From: CAKZRD01 sp038886595
GTDB taxonomy: Archaea; Nanobdellota; Nanobdellia; Pacearchaeales; GW2011-AR1
DNA: 19,808 nucleotides
Assembly (NCBI GenBank): GCA_038886595.1
Contig: JAWALV010000006.1
Location: 1 to 19,808, forward strand
Direction: 5' to 3'
The notes under the pieces were generated by a model. It was not told the DNA's origin and made no database searches. It worked only from the letters and a program-made list of their open reading frames with translations. The position numbers and the translations under genes were made by a program. This document shows positions 1-7,917 of the stretch, in pieces (the first letter of the stretch is position 1; each line of letters starts with the position of its first letter).

Positions 1-70
1 TTAAAACTCTTTGAACCTTTTCTTTAAGACCTTGAATTGCCTTTTTTTGATAATCTCTTAACTCTATCAT
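1..70 (-). CDS. res: Type III restriction enzyme Res subunit, N-terminal fragment
   Basis: Only the first 23 codons are in the window and the frame is open to the left edge. The ATG (70-68) lies one base after the stop of the mod gene (74-72), as in a mod-res operon. The peptide begins MIELRDYQKKAIQGLKEKV. The I-x-L-R-x-Y-Q-x-x-A pattern is the usual start of SF2 helicases of the Res/HsdR type, where it precedes the Walker A motif. Res subunits are ATP-dependent translocases with a C-terminal PD-(D/E)XK nuclease and work in complex with Mod. The call rests on this short motif plus the position after mod; another SF2 helicase is possible. The rest of the gene is outside the window. Confidence 0.7.
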   Translation of the reverse strand, partial: MIELRDYQKKAIQGLKEKVQRVL

Positions 71-71
71 A

Positions 72-1718
72 TTAAATACCTCTGAAAATTCTTTTATAAA
101 CATTAAGTATGACTGCTGGAATTGGCTTCAACTCAACATTTTCCAAATCCTCAAACTCTTCTTCTCTTGCGCTGTCATCAAGAGAGAAAACATAAACAAC
201 AAACTTTTTCTTTAATTTCTTGGCTTCTTCCTTGAACGGCTCAATTCCGTCATCATCATAAATTATGCCTAAATACCTATCTTCATTGTTCTTGAAAATC
301 TTAAAGTTATGGCCTTCCAAAACAAAATCAAAGCAATCTTCTTTCAAACAAAGCATTTCTGTGGATTCATCAACTAATTTCTTCTTGTTTTTGTCTGTTG
401 GCTTTGCATCAACAAAATCGGTTTTGAAATATTTTAAGTTTCCGCCTAAACCTTCAACCTTTTCACCTTTAAGATTTTTATATCCTTTAATCACTTTCTC
501 AATTCTCGGATAACAAACATCTGTGCAAATATTGTTTTCGTTGTTAGTGCATAAAATAAACTTTCTATTACCGCCATCTTCCTTGTTTAATTCTAAAACA
601 GCATGGCCTGTGGTGCCAGAGCCAGCGAAAAAATCAAGTATAATTGCTTTATTTTTCGATGTCGCTATTTCAATTAGTTTCTTTATTAATTTTGTCGGTT
701 TTGGATTTTCAAAGACTTTATCCCCTCCAAATATATCTTTTAGTTCATTAGCCCCATCAGGATTTCCTCCAAATTCAAAAAAATCTAAAATGCTTTTTGG
801 AACAAGTCCTTGCTTAACATCTTTTAAATATCTTTTAACTTTCGGATAAGAATTTCCTTTTCCCCAAATAATTCTCTCTTCTTTAATAAATTTTTGTAAA
901 GTTTCATAACTGTATCTCCAATACGCATTTTTAGGTTTATGTAATATTATGCCATTTGGTTTTTTTATCGTATAATTTGCTGAATATGGGTGATTTGCGG
1001 TTATAGCTGTAGCAATCCAAGGACCATTGGGATCATTATCAGGATTTTTATAGTTGTCATCGAGTTCTCTTTTAACTAACTGTCTTTCCCATCCGTTATC
1101 TTTTTCATTTTTCTTTTTCTTTTTTGCAATACATAATATAAAATCATGATTTGATGTAAAATACAAAGCAGAATTTTTTCTTATCCTAACTTTTTCCCAA
1201 ACCAAAGTCGCCACAAAATTCTCCTCTCCAAAAATCTCATCACATAAAAGCTTTAATTGAGCAACCTCATTATCATCAATAGAAATAAAGATAACTCCTT
1301 TGTCGCTCAAAAGGTTTCTGGCCAGGCGAAGTCTTTTTTCCATAAATGAAAGCCATTTTGAGTGTCTGTAAGCGTCTTCCTTATCAACAATTTTGTCATT
1401 ATACATAAACCCTTCATTTCCAGTATTATATGGCGGATCAATATAAATGACATCAATTTTTCCTTTATGAGTATAATTTAAAACAGATAATGCGTGATAG
1501 TTATCTCCTTCAATTAGTATGTTGGTTGGCTTATTTTCATCTGTTTCAATCTCTTTATCTTTGACTTCTGTTAAAACAGGAAGTTTTTCTTTACACATCA
1601 ATGCTACTTGTTCAGGTTTGTCTTCCCAAACAATACCATATTTCTTTTGCTTCTTGAATTTCTCTAATTCCTTAATTAATTCCTCTTTTGTCCAATTTGA
1701 ATAGTCTTTCTTGGCCAT
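72..1718 (-). CDS. mod: Type III R-M adenine-N6 DNA methyltransferase (Mod subunit)
   Basis: A 548-residue DNA methyltransferase of the beta class, with the catalytic motif before the SAM motif. Motif IV is DPPYNTGNEGFMYND from residue 94 and motif I is LDFFAGSGTTGHAVL from about residue 361. Catalytic DPPY marks an N6-adenine enzyme. The N-terminal 60 residues are a lysine/glutamate-rich lead ending in the segment before NILIEGDNYHAL, which is typical of type III Mod and close relatives. The region between the motifs (about 170-350) should hold target recognition. It is somewhat shorter than EcoP15I Mod (about 645 aa) but looks complete, with no frameshift. Mod modifies one strand of an asymmetric site and guides the Res subunit, whose gene begins one base after this stop. 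The start at 1718 gives MAKKDYSNWTKEEL. Upstream lies element A rather than another gene, so the operon must be transcribed from 1719-1776. Confidence 0.9.
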   Translation of the reverse strand: MAKKDYSNWTKEELIKELEKFKKQKKYGIVWEDKPEQVALMCKEKLPVLTEVKDKEIETDENKPTNILIEGDNYHALSVLNYTHKGKIDVIYIDPPYNTGNEGFMYNDKIVDKEDAYRHSKWLSFMEKRLRLARNLLSDKGVIFISIDDNEVAQLKLLCDEIFGEENFVATLVWEKVRIRKNSALYFTSNHDFILCIAKKKKKNEKDNGWERQLVKRELDDNYKNPDNDPNGPWIATAITANHPYSANYTIKKPNGIILHKPKNAYWRYSYETLQKFIKEERIIWGKGNSYPKVKRYLKDVKQGLVPKSILDFFEFGGNPDGANELKDIFGGDKVFENPKPTKLIKKLIEIATSKNKAIILDFFAGSGTTGHAVLELNKEDGGNRKFILCTNNENNICTDVCYPRIEKVIKGYKNLKGEKVEGLGGNLKYFKTDFVDAKPTDKNKKKLVDESTEMLCLKEDCFDFVLEGHNFKIFKNNEDRYLGIIYDDDGIEPFKEEAKKLKKKFVVYVFSLDDSAREEEFEDLENVELKPIPAVILNVYKRIFRGI

Positions 1719-1776
1719 AATTTAAACCCTTATATGCTCTTGATAATTCTTTCACTTTATTAAATTTATTCTTTTT

Positions 1777-2191
1777 AAAAGCCCCCACCCGTAAAAATAA
1801 GAAAAAATTTTGTTTAACTTTCGTTAGATGAAAGTGCGAAGCATTTCCTTGTCGTTTTGTTTAGTCGGTTAAGAGAAGTTTTTCTGCCTCGCTGAAAGCG
1901 AGACAATATATCCGAAGGACTAGCGCGCTTCCGTCTGGGTGGGGGTGGTAATAAGCAGGTTCTCAAATTGCGTTGAACATATGCGATTTAACGAAGTCCT
2001 GCGGAGCAGGATTTGGGTGGAGCGAACCGCAGGTGAGCGGAACCGTTAAATCGCTGTTCATTTCTCCGAACGCAGTGAGGATTGAGTTTTAGTGCAACGT
2101 TGGGCGTAGCCCAAAAACTCAAAGTTGAGTTTGAATTTTGTATAATATCTCTTGCGAAGCAAGACAATATCTGGGGTTTTAGGGGGTCGCC
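1777..2191 (+). repeat. Folded intergenic element A (plus orientation)
   Basis: This stretch (the 1719-2230 gap) has no credible ORF and is visibly richer in G+C than its flanks. It opens with AAAAGCCCCCACCC (1777-1790). CCCCCACCC at 1782-1790 is the exact complement of GGGTGGGGG at 1937-1945. Within it are small hairpins at 1832-1846, 1888-1902, 1994-2014, 2100-2114 and 2150-2164, mostly with GNA loops, and a larger stem-loop at 1975-2059. The stretch 1937-1980 resembles 10285-10328 of element C (GGGTGG, then AAGCAG, then TTCT, AATT and AACA). The right end, TTTTAGGGGGTCGCC at 2177-2191, has its inverted copy in element B. It separates the divergent mod gene and the methyltransferase at 2231. 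A structured RNA is an alternative to a DNA recombination element. Confidence 0.7.
1975..2059. repeat. Large stem-loop of element A, attC-like
   Basis: GCGATTTAACG (1983-1993) pairs perfectly over 11 bp with CGTTAAATCGC (2044-2054). After an unpaired TAT (1980-1982), GAACA (1975-1979) pairs with TGTTC (2055-2059). The loop between the arms holds two further hairpins, at 1994-2014 (GGA loop) and around CCGC 2027-2030 / GCGG 2037-2040. The same layout, with compensated changes, is in element B at 7751-7830. Outer AAC/GTT boxes, an asymmetric bulge and a variable tip are also features of integron attC sites. The resemblance is architectural, not a sequence match. Confidence 0.65.
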
Positions 2192-2230
2192 GTTGTTAAT
2201 TTCTTAGATAACTTTAAAAAGAAGAGTGAC

Positions 2231-3013
2231 ATGATTAATTATATGACAAAAGAAAAAGTTGAAGAATTTTATGATATTCTTTCAGAACACTATGAGATAG
2301 ATCACTCGACTAGATTTGTAGATAATGTTTTTGAGCATTTTTTATACCGATATCTTCCTAAACAAAAAAATATTAAAATATTGGATGCTGGAGGAGGAAT
2401 AGGCAGATTCTCGTTTCCATTAGCAAAAAAAGGACATTTAATAACTTTAACAGATATTTCTATAGGGATGTTAAATAAAGCAAAAAAAATAGCTTCTAAT
2501 TGTGAGTTAGAAACTGTTAAATTTTTTAAAGAGTCCGTTACAGATATGAAAAATCAAGAAGATAATAGCTTTGATCTTGTTTTAATGATGAACGGGGTTC
2601 TTGATTATTGTAGAGATCACAAAAAAGCATTAAAGGAAGTTTACAGAGTTCTTAAAAAAAGCGGTATCCTAATAGGAACAGTAAATAACAGATTTATTTA
2701 TGCAACTATAAATGTTTTGCTTGAAGAAAAAAAAATAGAAGAATTCAAAAAAACTTTCGAAACGGGTAATATGTTTAAGAAATTTCCAATACATAACTTT
2801 ACATCAGAAGAATTAAAAGAAGAACTGATTAATGCTGGTTTTGAAATAATAGACATTCTTGGGCCAACAAATTTATTAAGAAAATGGGAATATGAGAGTA
2901 TAGTAAACAAAGATAACGAAGAAAAGCTACTTTCTCTTCAAATTGAGTTTGCTAAAAAGAAAGAATATCTGAACAATTCAACTGATTTTTTATTTATAGC
3001 AAAGAAACTATAA
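2231..3013 (+). CDS. Class I SAM-dependent methyltransferase
   Basis: A 260-residue methyltransferase of the Methyltransf_11/UbiE-like group. The SAM-binding motif I is ILDAGGGIGRF at about residues 50-60, the acidic end of beta-2 is LTDIS near 73-77, and motif IV is DLVLMMNGVLDY near 115-126, followed by the common LKEVYRVLKKSGILIGTV. The C-terminal 110 residues, including NFTSEELKEELINAGFEIIDI, form the usual substrate-side lid. Its target cannot be read from sequence. The gene faces the glycosyltransferase on the other strand, the two overlapping by 6 bases tail to tail, and both lie in the block between elements A and B. A small natural product, lipid head group or sugar is therefore a plausible substrate. 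ATG 2231 follows GAGTGAC; an in-frame ATG at codon 5 is an alternative start. Confidence 0.85.
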   Translation: MINYMTKEKVEEFYDILSEHYEIDHSTRFVDNVFEHFLYRYLPKQKNIKILDAGGGIGRFSFPLAKKGHLITLTDISIGMLNKAKKIASNCELETVKFFKESVTDMKNQEDNSFDLVLMMNGVLDYCRDHKKALKEVYRVLKKSGILIGTVNNRFIYATINVLLEEKKIEEFKKTFETGNMFKKFPIHNFTSEELKEELINAGFEIIDILGPTNLLRKWEYESIVNKDNEEKLLSLQIEFAKKKEYLNNSTDFLFIAKKL

Positions 3014-4114
3014 ATTCTTTTGATAAATCCTCTCATATTCTAAAGCTACATCTTTCCATGTGTGTTTTCTTGTTAATTTATATCCAGATTCTACTACCTT
3101 CTTCTTAAAACTCTCATCACACAATATTTTCTCTAATACGCTTGCAACCTCCATATGATTAGAAACATCTTTTACTTTTGCCAATGTTAAATCCTCCTGT
3201 TCGGCATCGTAGAAAACACCATTTAAATTACTTGAAACAACAGGAATCCCTAAAGACATAGCTTCTAATGTAGTCAATGAATAAGCCTCATAAATGCTTA
3301 AATTTAAAAATACATCTAATTTATTATAAAAATCCTCGTTGATTTCATACCTGCCAAAAAGCTCCGTTTCATATCTAGAACCTTTTTTCAAAAATTCGCC
3401 TACGTAGTTATCCCAACATACACCAATGCACCTTATTTTAAATCCTTTAGAAGCTAGTTTATTAAGAGCGTCTTTTAAAAAAACAATACCTTTAGCATAT
3501 AAGTCCCCCCCAACAAATCCAATCGTACATGTTTTCTTTTCGTATTTTTTATCTAGATTCCTTTTTGCTTTATTTGTAAATTGATGAAACCTGGATGCTC
3601 CATGAATTATTTTTATATTATCTTTACTCAACCAATATCTAGTAGATAACTCGTCAGCAACTTTTTTAGAGACAAATATTAATCTTTCTTTATCTAAATT
3701 AGATAAAATTTTATCCTCAAAATCAATTAAAATAGGATAAGAATTTCTTAAATGTTTTGGTAAGGCTGATTTGCCAAAAATATCAATAAATTTATTAAAA
3801 TAGGAGTTAATACAGATGTGCGCTGTATAAAAATTTGGTAAGAAATCGTAAATTCCATGTGAATGAATAATTTCGTATTGTTTGGTTAGTCTCCTAATTG
3901 ATTGTGAAAAGCTTTTGTTCTCGTCTATACTCATAAATCGTCTATCTCTTTCACAATTGATAAGTAATGTTCTTATTTGTTTTGGTAGATGAATATCTAT
4001 TTCGGTAGAAATAATCTCAAAGTTTTTTTTATCTTCAATGTTTCTTAGATACTCTGAGATATATCTTCCCACACCCCCGTGCTTTACGCAATAACCATAA
4101 ACAATTCCTATCAT
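3008..4114 (-). CDS. GT4-type glycosyltransferase
   Basis: A 368-residue GT-B fold glycosyltransferase. The N-terminus MIGIVYGYCVKHGGVGRYISEYL has the G-G-V/I-x-R/Y glycine loop of GT4 enzymes, and IIHSHGIYD at 82-90 matches the common H-x-H-G segment. The C-terminal half begins at about residue 197 (IGFVGGDLYAKG). It contains the EX7E signature with E276 and E284 in YEAYSLTTLEAMSLGIPVV, followed by SSNLNGV, which binds the sugar nucleotide. Such enzymes transfer a sugar from a nucleotide or lipid donor at the inner membrane face or in the cytoplasm. The start codon overlaps the stop of the upstream radical SAM gene by 4 bases (4111-4114), so it is the last gene of a four-gene operon. Donor and acceptor are unknown. 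Confidence 0.88.
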   Translation of the reverse strand: MIGIVYGYCVKHGGVGRYISEYLRNIEDKKNFEIISTEIDIHLPKQIRTLLINCERDRRFMSIDENKSFSQSIRRLTKQYEIIHSHGIYDFLPNFYTAHICINSYFNKFIDIFGKSALPKHLRNSYPILIDFEDKILSNLDKERLIFVSKKVADELSTRYWLSKDNIKIIHGASRFHQFTNKAKRNLDKKYEKKTCTIGFVGGDLYAKGIVFLKDALNKLASKGFKIRCIGVCWDNYVGEFLKKGSRYETELFGRYEINEDFYNKLDVFLNLSIYEAYSLTTLEAMSLGIPVVSSNLNGVFYDAEQEDLTLAKVKDVSNHMEVASVLEKILCDESFKKKVVESGYKLTRKHTWKDVALEYERIYQKNL

Positions 4115-5148
4115 CTTTCTTCAACTTCCTTAAGAGTCTTATTCACTTCAGAAAACCAGCAAGTTTTACAATTTACACTCTTTTGTTTTATCCAGTCATG
4201 TCTTTCTTTAGAATTCCAAGCTTCCTGAAATGACCCATAATCTTTAAGATTAACAATTTGGCAATCATCTAAATAACTTGTTGCACAGCAAGGATATACT
4301 CCATAATCTGCTCCTATAGTTATATCAAAATAGTGTGTTTTACAAACAACATTATTATCTTTATCTTTTACAGAAAGGCCTTCTGGTTCTAAAATTCGAA
4401 TATTATGACTATATATTTTTCGTTTTATCTTCTCCATTTCTTTAAAAAGGTTATTATTGATTTTTAGACCATCTTTATAGTCTAAATCAAAAGCAGGGCT
4501 TACGTTTATATTTTCAATTCCTAAATTATTAAGCCAATAGATAGTTTTTTCTAAAGTGTTAATCGTGTTATCTCTTACGATAATTGTAGCAGTTAAATTA
4601 ACATCTTCCTTAATTAGTCTTTCTAAATTTCTTTTTACTCTGTTAAAATTGGCTATTCTCCCTCTAGTAGTTCTATAAAGTTTTTCATTGATAGTATTTA
4701 TATTTACATTTATTCCATCTAATTTTACTAATAATTCTATTAAATCATCAATATTGTCATCTAAATTTGTGTACAAAAACTTAGAAAAATTTTTCTGAAT
4801 TATCTTTTCTAAAACTTCTTTTATATTAGTATATAAAAGAGGTTCTCCTCCGCCGCTAATAATTAGTTTATCTATTCCAAGATAGGAAAACTCATCAATA
4901 AGATTTATAATGTAATCTTTATCTAAAGAGAATGCCTTTTTTCCTTTTTTGGTTTCTAAATTTAAAAAATTATAACAAAAATCACATTGATGGTTACATA
5001 TATTGTTAAGATGTAATACAACATCTGATGGATAACAATCTCCATCTTTTAAGTATATTTCTAATTTTTCTTTCATTTTTTCTGATTCAAAAAATCTAAA
5101 AGTTTTTCTTTTGTCTAGCATTTTCAAAATATCCTTTTTTAATTTCAT
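4111..5148 (-). CDS. Radical SAM protein with C-terminal SPASM-like Cys region
   Basis: A 345-residue radical SAM enzyme with the canonical CX3CX2C motif (CNHQCDFC, Cys51/55/58) and the SAM-binding GGE segment ISGGGEPLLY at 97-106. The C-terminus has Cys269, Cys287, Cys288, Cys296, Cys327 and Cys330 around GADYGVYPCC and CKTCWF, a pattern like the auxiliary Fe-S (SPASM/twitch) domain of peptide- or sugar-modifying members. The frame from ATG 5148 overlaps the upstream gene by 53 bases. ATG at codon 11 (5118) has AAGGA about 10 bases upstream and may be the true start. It sits between another radical SAM gene and the glycosyltransferase. The substrate is unknown; this arrangement fits either peptide modification or carbohydrate radical chemistry. 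Confidence 0.88.
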   Translation of the reverse strand: MKLKKDILKMLDKRKTFRFFESEKMKEKLEIYLKDGDCYPSDVVLHLNNICNHQCDFCYNFLNLETKKGKKAFSLDKDYIINLIDEFSYLGIDKLIISGGGEPLLYTNIKEVLEKIIQKNFSKFLYTNLDDNIDDLIELLVKLDGINVNINTINEKLYRTTRGRIANFNRVKRNLERLIKEDVNLTATIIVRDNTINTLEKTIYWLNNLGIENINVSPAFDLDYKDGLKINNNLFKEMEKIKRKIYSHNIRILEPEGLSVKDKDNNVVCKTHYFDITIGADYGVYPCCATSYLDDCQIVNLKDYGSFQEAWNSKERHDWIKQKSVNCKTCWFSEVNKTLKEVEER

Positions 5149-6265
5149 GCCCTATGTCATAGTGTGCACAACCTAAACGCCCAGGTTTTGCATTATACTT
5201 CTTAAATAAGTCAGATATCTGATAAGCCATGTCAATTAATTCATCAACATTGGGTTCTCCTATATCCATTTGAGGTGCAGACAAAGGATCATGATGATAA
5301 ATATTTAATGTTGGGGTTATACCTTCTTCTAATAATTCTTTTAAGCCACTAACAAAAGATTTAGCAGGTTCAATACCCATAATTACAATTGAGAAAACAT
5401 TTCCTGGCTCAAATATTTTTGAAGCATATCTCAAAGCTTCACGCATGCCATTATAACCCTTTGATTTAGCCTTACCTGGGCAATATCTTTCAAAAAATTT
5501 TTTTGTCGGACATTCTAGATCAAAACTTACTGTATCTAATCCTGTATCTCTCCATTTATCTATAATAGATAAGTTGTTTGGAGGCATACATGTAAGATGT
5601 ATAGGAATTTTTTTATTTAAGGATCTTTTTTCCAAAGAGTTGTGTATAATTTTTATATAAGGTAAGTACATTTCTGCTTCGAGATCATGATTGTAAAAAC
5701 TGCCTCCAGAAAGTTGAATAAAATCGAGAGGACATTCTAGTTCTAAAATCTTTTCTAAACATTCTTTGACATCTTCCAATCTTTTCTTTTTAAGTGTGTC
5801 AAAGAAACGCGTTTGAGTAGGGACTAAACTACAAAATTTACAATTTTCATTATTTTTGAAGTATTCACAATAATTATTAATAAAAAAGGATAACCCATGA
5901 TTCCCACAACTAACCCCAATAGATTGTAATGGAACCCCTTTAACTGTTTTAAAATCATAATATTTGGGTCGTGGAATAAAGTCAACATCGCAGATATAAT
6001 TTTTGTTAAATTCTAGCACTCTTTTTTTGCCATCTTTTATTATATTCCATTCAGAGTTAGTATTTAATCGAAAACCTACAAAAATATTTTTATCTAATCT
6101 TATATCCGAAGGTAAAGTTATCTTTTTGTCGATCCAATCTGTGAGGGAGTAAGAATAAATTTTCTCCTGGTATATTTTTCCTAATCCTTCTCGTGCTTGG
6201 TCACTTATATTCATACCTCTTACAAGTAATGCTATTTTTAGGTGAGCGTGGTTATTAATATCCAT
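5096..6265 (-). CDS. Radical SAM protein with unusual CX8CX2C motif
   Basis: A 389-residue protein. The probable cluster ligands are Cys133, Cys142 and Cys145 in NNYCEYFKNNENCKFCSL, a CX8CX2C spacing instead of CX3CX2C. It is followed by IQLSGGSFYNHD (183-194), equivalent to the GGE motif, and by GLDTVSFDLE and IVIMGIEPAKSF, which look like later strands of a radical SAM barrel. The first 110 residues are a separate N-terminal region without a recognised domain, ending in GVSCGNHGLSFFINN. The start at 6265 is supported by GAGGT about 8 bases upstream and overlaps the previous gene by 11 bases. It shares an operon with two other radical SAM genes. I do not recognise the exact family. Confidence 0.78.
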   Translation of the reverse strand: MDINNHAHLKIALLVRGMNISDQAREGLGKIYQEKIYSYSLTDWIDKKITLPSDIRLDKNIFVGFRLNTNSEWNIIKDGKKRVLEFNKNYICDVDFIPRPKYYDFKTVKGVPLQSIGVSCGNHGLSFFINNYCEYFKNNENCKFCSLVPTQTRFFDTLKKKRLEDVKECLEKILELECPLDFIQLSGGSFYNHDLEAEMYLPYIKIIHNSLEKRSLNKKIPIHLTCMPPNNLSIIDKWRDTGLDTVSFDLECPTKKFFERYCPGKAKSKGYNGMREALRYASKIFEPGNVFSIVIMGIEPAKSFVSGLKELLEEGITPTLNIYHHDPLSAPQMDIGEPNVDELIDMAYQISDLFKKYNAKPGRLGCAHYDIGHEIKKGYFENARQKKNF

Positions 6266-7613
6266 TTTTTTTACCTCTAGTTGCTAAATGGTGTTTCAAT
6301 GCACAAGTTTTCAGAGGATTAAAATCAAATGATTTTTGTTTAACAATTTCCCAAAAAGGAAGCCTTCCAATCTCCTCTCGTGTTAAACCATTAATATGTG
6401 GCATTAAGATGTCTCTTGAAACATAATTAAATATTTCTGAATAAAAAGAATCCGCTCTTAAACAAGGCCTTAATCTCCCAGACGAGGAAATTGCAACTAC
6501 ACCATATGCCGCATTGCATCTCTCTGATTTCACTATTGTGTTTTTTTCTGAAAGAGAAGTTAAGTATAAATCTCTCTCAGATTCAAATTTCATATGCGAA
6601 CATCGTCCGCTCCAGTGTAACTCTTCTTCTTTTTTATAAAAACTAGATGGATCTATTAAAATGCGTTGAGAGTATTTCTCTTTCATTTGTAATAAAGTAT
6701 CTAGATACATCCTTGCGTCTTTTTCTGATAAAAAAATAGAATTATCCAGCTCTAATGCTAAACCCATTTTAGTTATGGGGATATATTTCATTGAAATTCT
6801 TGGAAATTCTTCAAGGAAATATTTGGTCGTTTCTTTTAAAGACTTAACAGTAACGCTATTTACTACTACCCCTATGCAAAGAGGAATTCCTCTTTCATGT
6901 AATTTTTTAATATTCTTTAATCGTCTTTCATAAGTCCCACTGCCCCTCATAAATTCATCCTCTGACTCTTTATAAGAATCCATAGAGATATTAAAGAAAT
7001 TAAGACCATCAAAATTTTCTAACATATCTATTAAATTGTCACTAATCTCTAATCCATTGGAAGATATTTCTATTTTGTATTTTCCTGATATGGCTTTTAG
7101 AATATATGGAAAATCCGGATGAAGTGTTGGCTCACCTCCTGTAAAACTGATGTTTTGGGTCCTATATCTACTAGGTATTTTTATTGTTTCTAATAATTTT
7201 ATCCATTCATCTCCCCTCAATTCTTTTTCTTGTAGGTGTCTATTAGATTCTGTATAACAATATTTGCATCCCATATTACATTTATTAGTTACCATGACAA
7301 GTATATGTAACATCTGAGGATAATTAAATTTTAGAACTTCATACTGATTAGATATTTTATCTTGAGGGCTTATATATTCAACAAAGCCCGTTTTAATAAG
7401 AGATTCAAAAAAGGAGTTTAGCTTATTTTCAAGAGAATCATTTTTTGTTAAACGTAATTCTGACATCTTTAAGAGATTTTTATATAAGTTAAATTCAAAA
7501 TTGTCATAATCTCTATGAAATATCTTAAAGTCATTTTCGTGTAAAAAAGATAGCAAATCGCCATGAGCGATTATTGTAGTGCCTTTTCTAAAAGATATTT
7601 TTTTCATAATCAT
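6255..7613 (-). CDS. Radical SAM/SPASM protein, PqqE-like maturase
   Basis: A 452-residue radical SAM enzyme. Residues 1-100 form an N-terminal region (KGTTIIAHGDLLSFLHENDF ... FFESLIKTGFVEYI) that could be a small peptide-recognition (RRE/PqqD-like) or winged-helix domain. The radical SAM core has CNMGCKYC (Cys112/116/119), then SFTGGEPTLHP at 156-165. The C-terminal Cys338, Cys366, Cys384 and Cys437, with RCNAAYGVVAISSSGRLRPC, follow the SPASM pattern for auxiliary Fe-S clusters. Such proteins usually modify ribosomal peptides or other peptides. No precursor peptide ORF is visible next to it, so a carbohydrate or protein substrate is equally open. It is the first gene of the minus-strand operon. 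ATG 7613 and ATG 7607 are both possible, with a T/A-rich TATA-like run about 25 bases upstream. Confidence 0.85.
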   Translation of the reverse strand: MIMKKISFRKGTTIIAHGDLLSFLHENDFKIFHRDYDNFEFNLYKNLLKMSELRLTKNDSLENKLNSFFESLIKTGFVEYISPQDKISNQYEVLKFNYPQMLHILVMVTNKCNMGCKYCYTESNRHLQEKELRGDEWIKLLETIKIPSRYRTQNISFTGGEPTLHPDFPYILKAISGKYKIEISSNGLEISDNLIDMLENFDGLNFFNISMDSYKESEDEFMRGSGTYERRLKNIKKLHERGIPLCIGVVVNSVTVKSLKETTKYFLEEFPRISMKYIPITKMGLALELDNSIFLSEKDARMYLDTLLQMKEKYSQRILIDPSSFYKKEEELHWSGRCSHMKFESERDLYLTSLSEKNTIVKSERCNAAYGVVAISSSGRLRPCLRADSFYSEIFNYVSRDILMPHINGLTREEIGRLPFWEIVKQKSFDFNPLKTCALKHHLATRGKKNGY

Positions 7614-7750
7614 TGTAATAATGCTTTAATTTTTTAAATTTTTCTATTGTATAGTAATAATAATCTCTGTCAACTAAATGTTGTGAAGGAAGGGGTAGTT
7701 AAGCCGTCTGATGGCGACCCCCAAGTTAAAACTCAAACTCAATTGAAATG

Positions 7751-7830
7751 AACATATGCGATTAAGAGAAGTTTTTGCGTTAGCAAAAATTTGGGGAAAA
7801 TTCGCAGGATTTTACCTCTTAATCGCTGTT
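7751..7830. repeat. Large stem-loop of element B, covaries with A
   Basis: GCGATTAAGAG (7758-7768) pairs perfectly with CTCTTAATCGC (7816-7826). An unpaired TAT (7755-7757) and the pairing AACA (7751-7754) / TGTT (7827-7830) follow, exactly as in element A. The two stems differ at positions 7, 9 and 10, and every change is matched on the opposite arm. The tip holds two hairpins: TTTTTGC/GCAAAAA with loop GTTA, and AAAATTC/GGATTTT with loop GCA. On the minus strand the element begins GCCTAACAGCGATT, where GCCTAAC fits the attC RYYYAAC consensus. Confidence 0.65.
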
Positions 7831-7831
7831 A

Positions 7832-7917
7832 GGCGTCCTGAACGAAGTGAAAGCCCGCGGGGCGTGGCAAAATTACGAAGTAATTTTGAGTTCAGAATTC
7901 GGCGGTGGCGGGACGCC
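7832..7917. repeat. Second hairpin domain of element B
   Basis: GGCGTCC (7832-7838) pairs with GGACGCC (7911-7917) and CTGAAC (7838-7843) with GTTCAG (7890-7895), leaving a one-sided bulge at 7896-7910. Inside are GCCC/GGGC with loop GCG (7853-7863) and a perfect 9-bp hairpin CAAAATTAC/GTAATTTTG with loop GAA (7868-7888). The nested order implies a cruciform or folded single-strand structure. Confidence 0.6.

Noticed and set aside
265..849. Plus-strand ORFs inside mod
   Set aside because: They are antisense to a gene with clear methyltransferase motifs and read as low-complexity Ser/Phe/Leu-rich shadow frames.
1719..2230. CRISPR-like array in the hairpin-rich gaps
   Set aside because: The palindromic units differ in sequence and spacing; there is no direct repeat of constant length with regular spacers and no cas gene.
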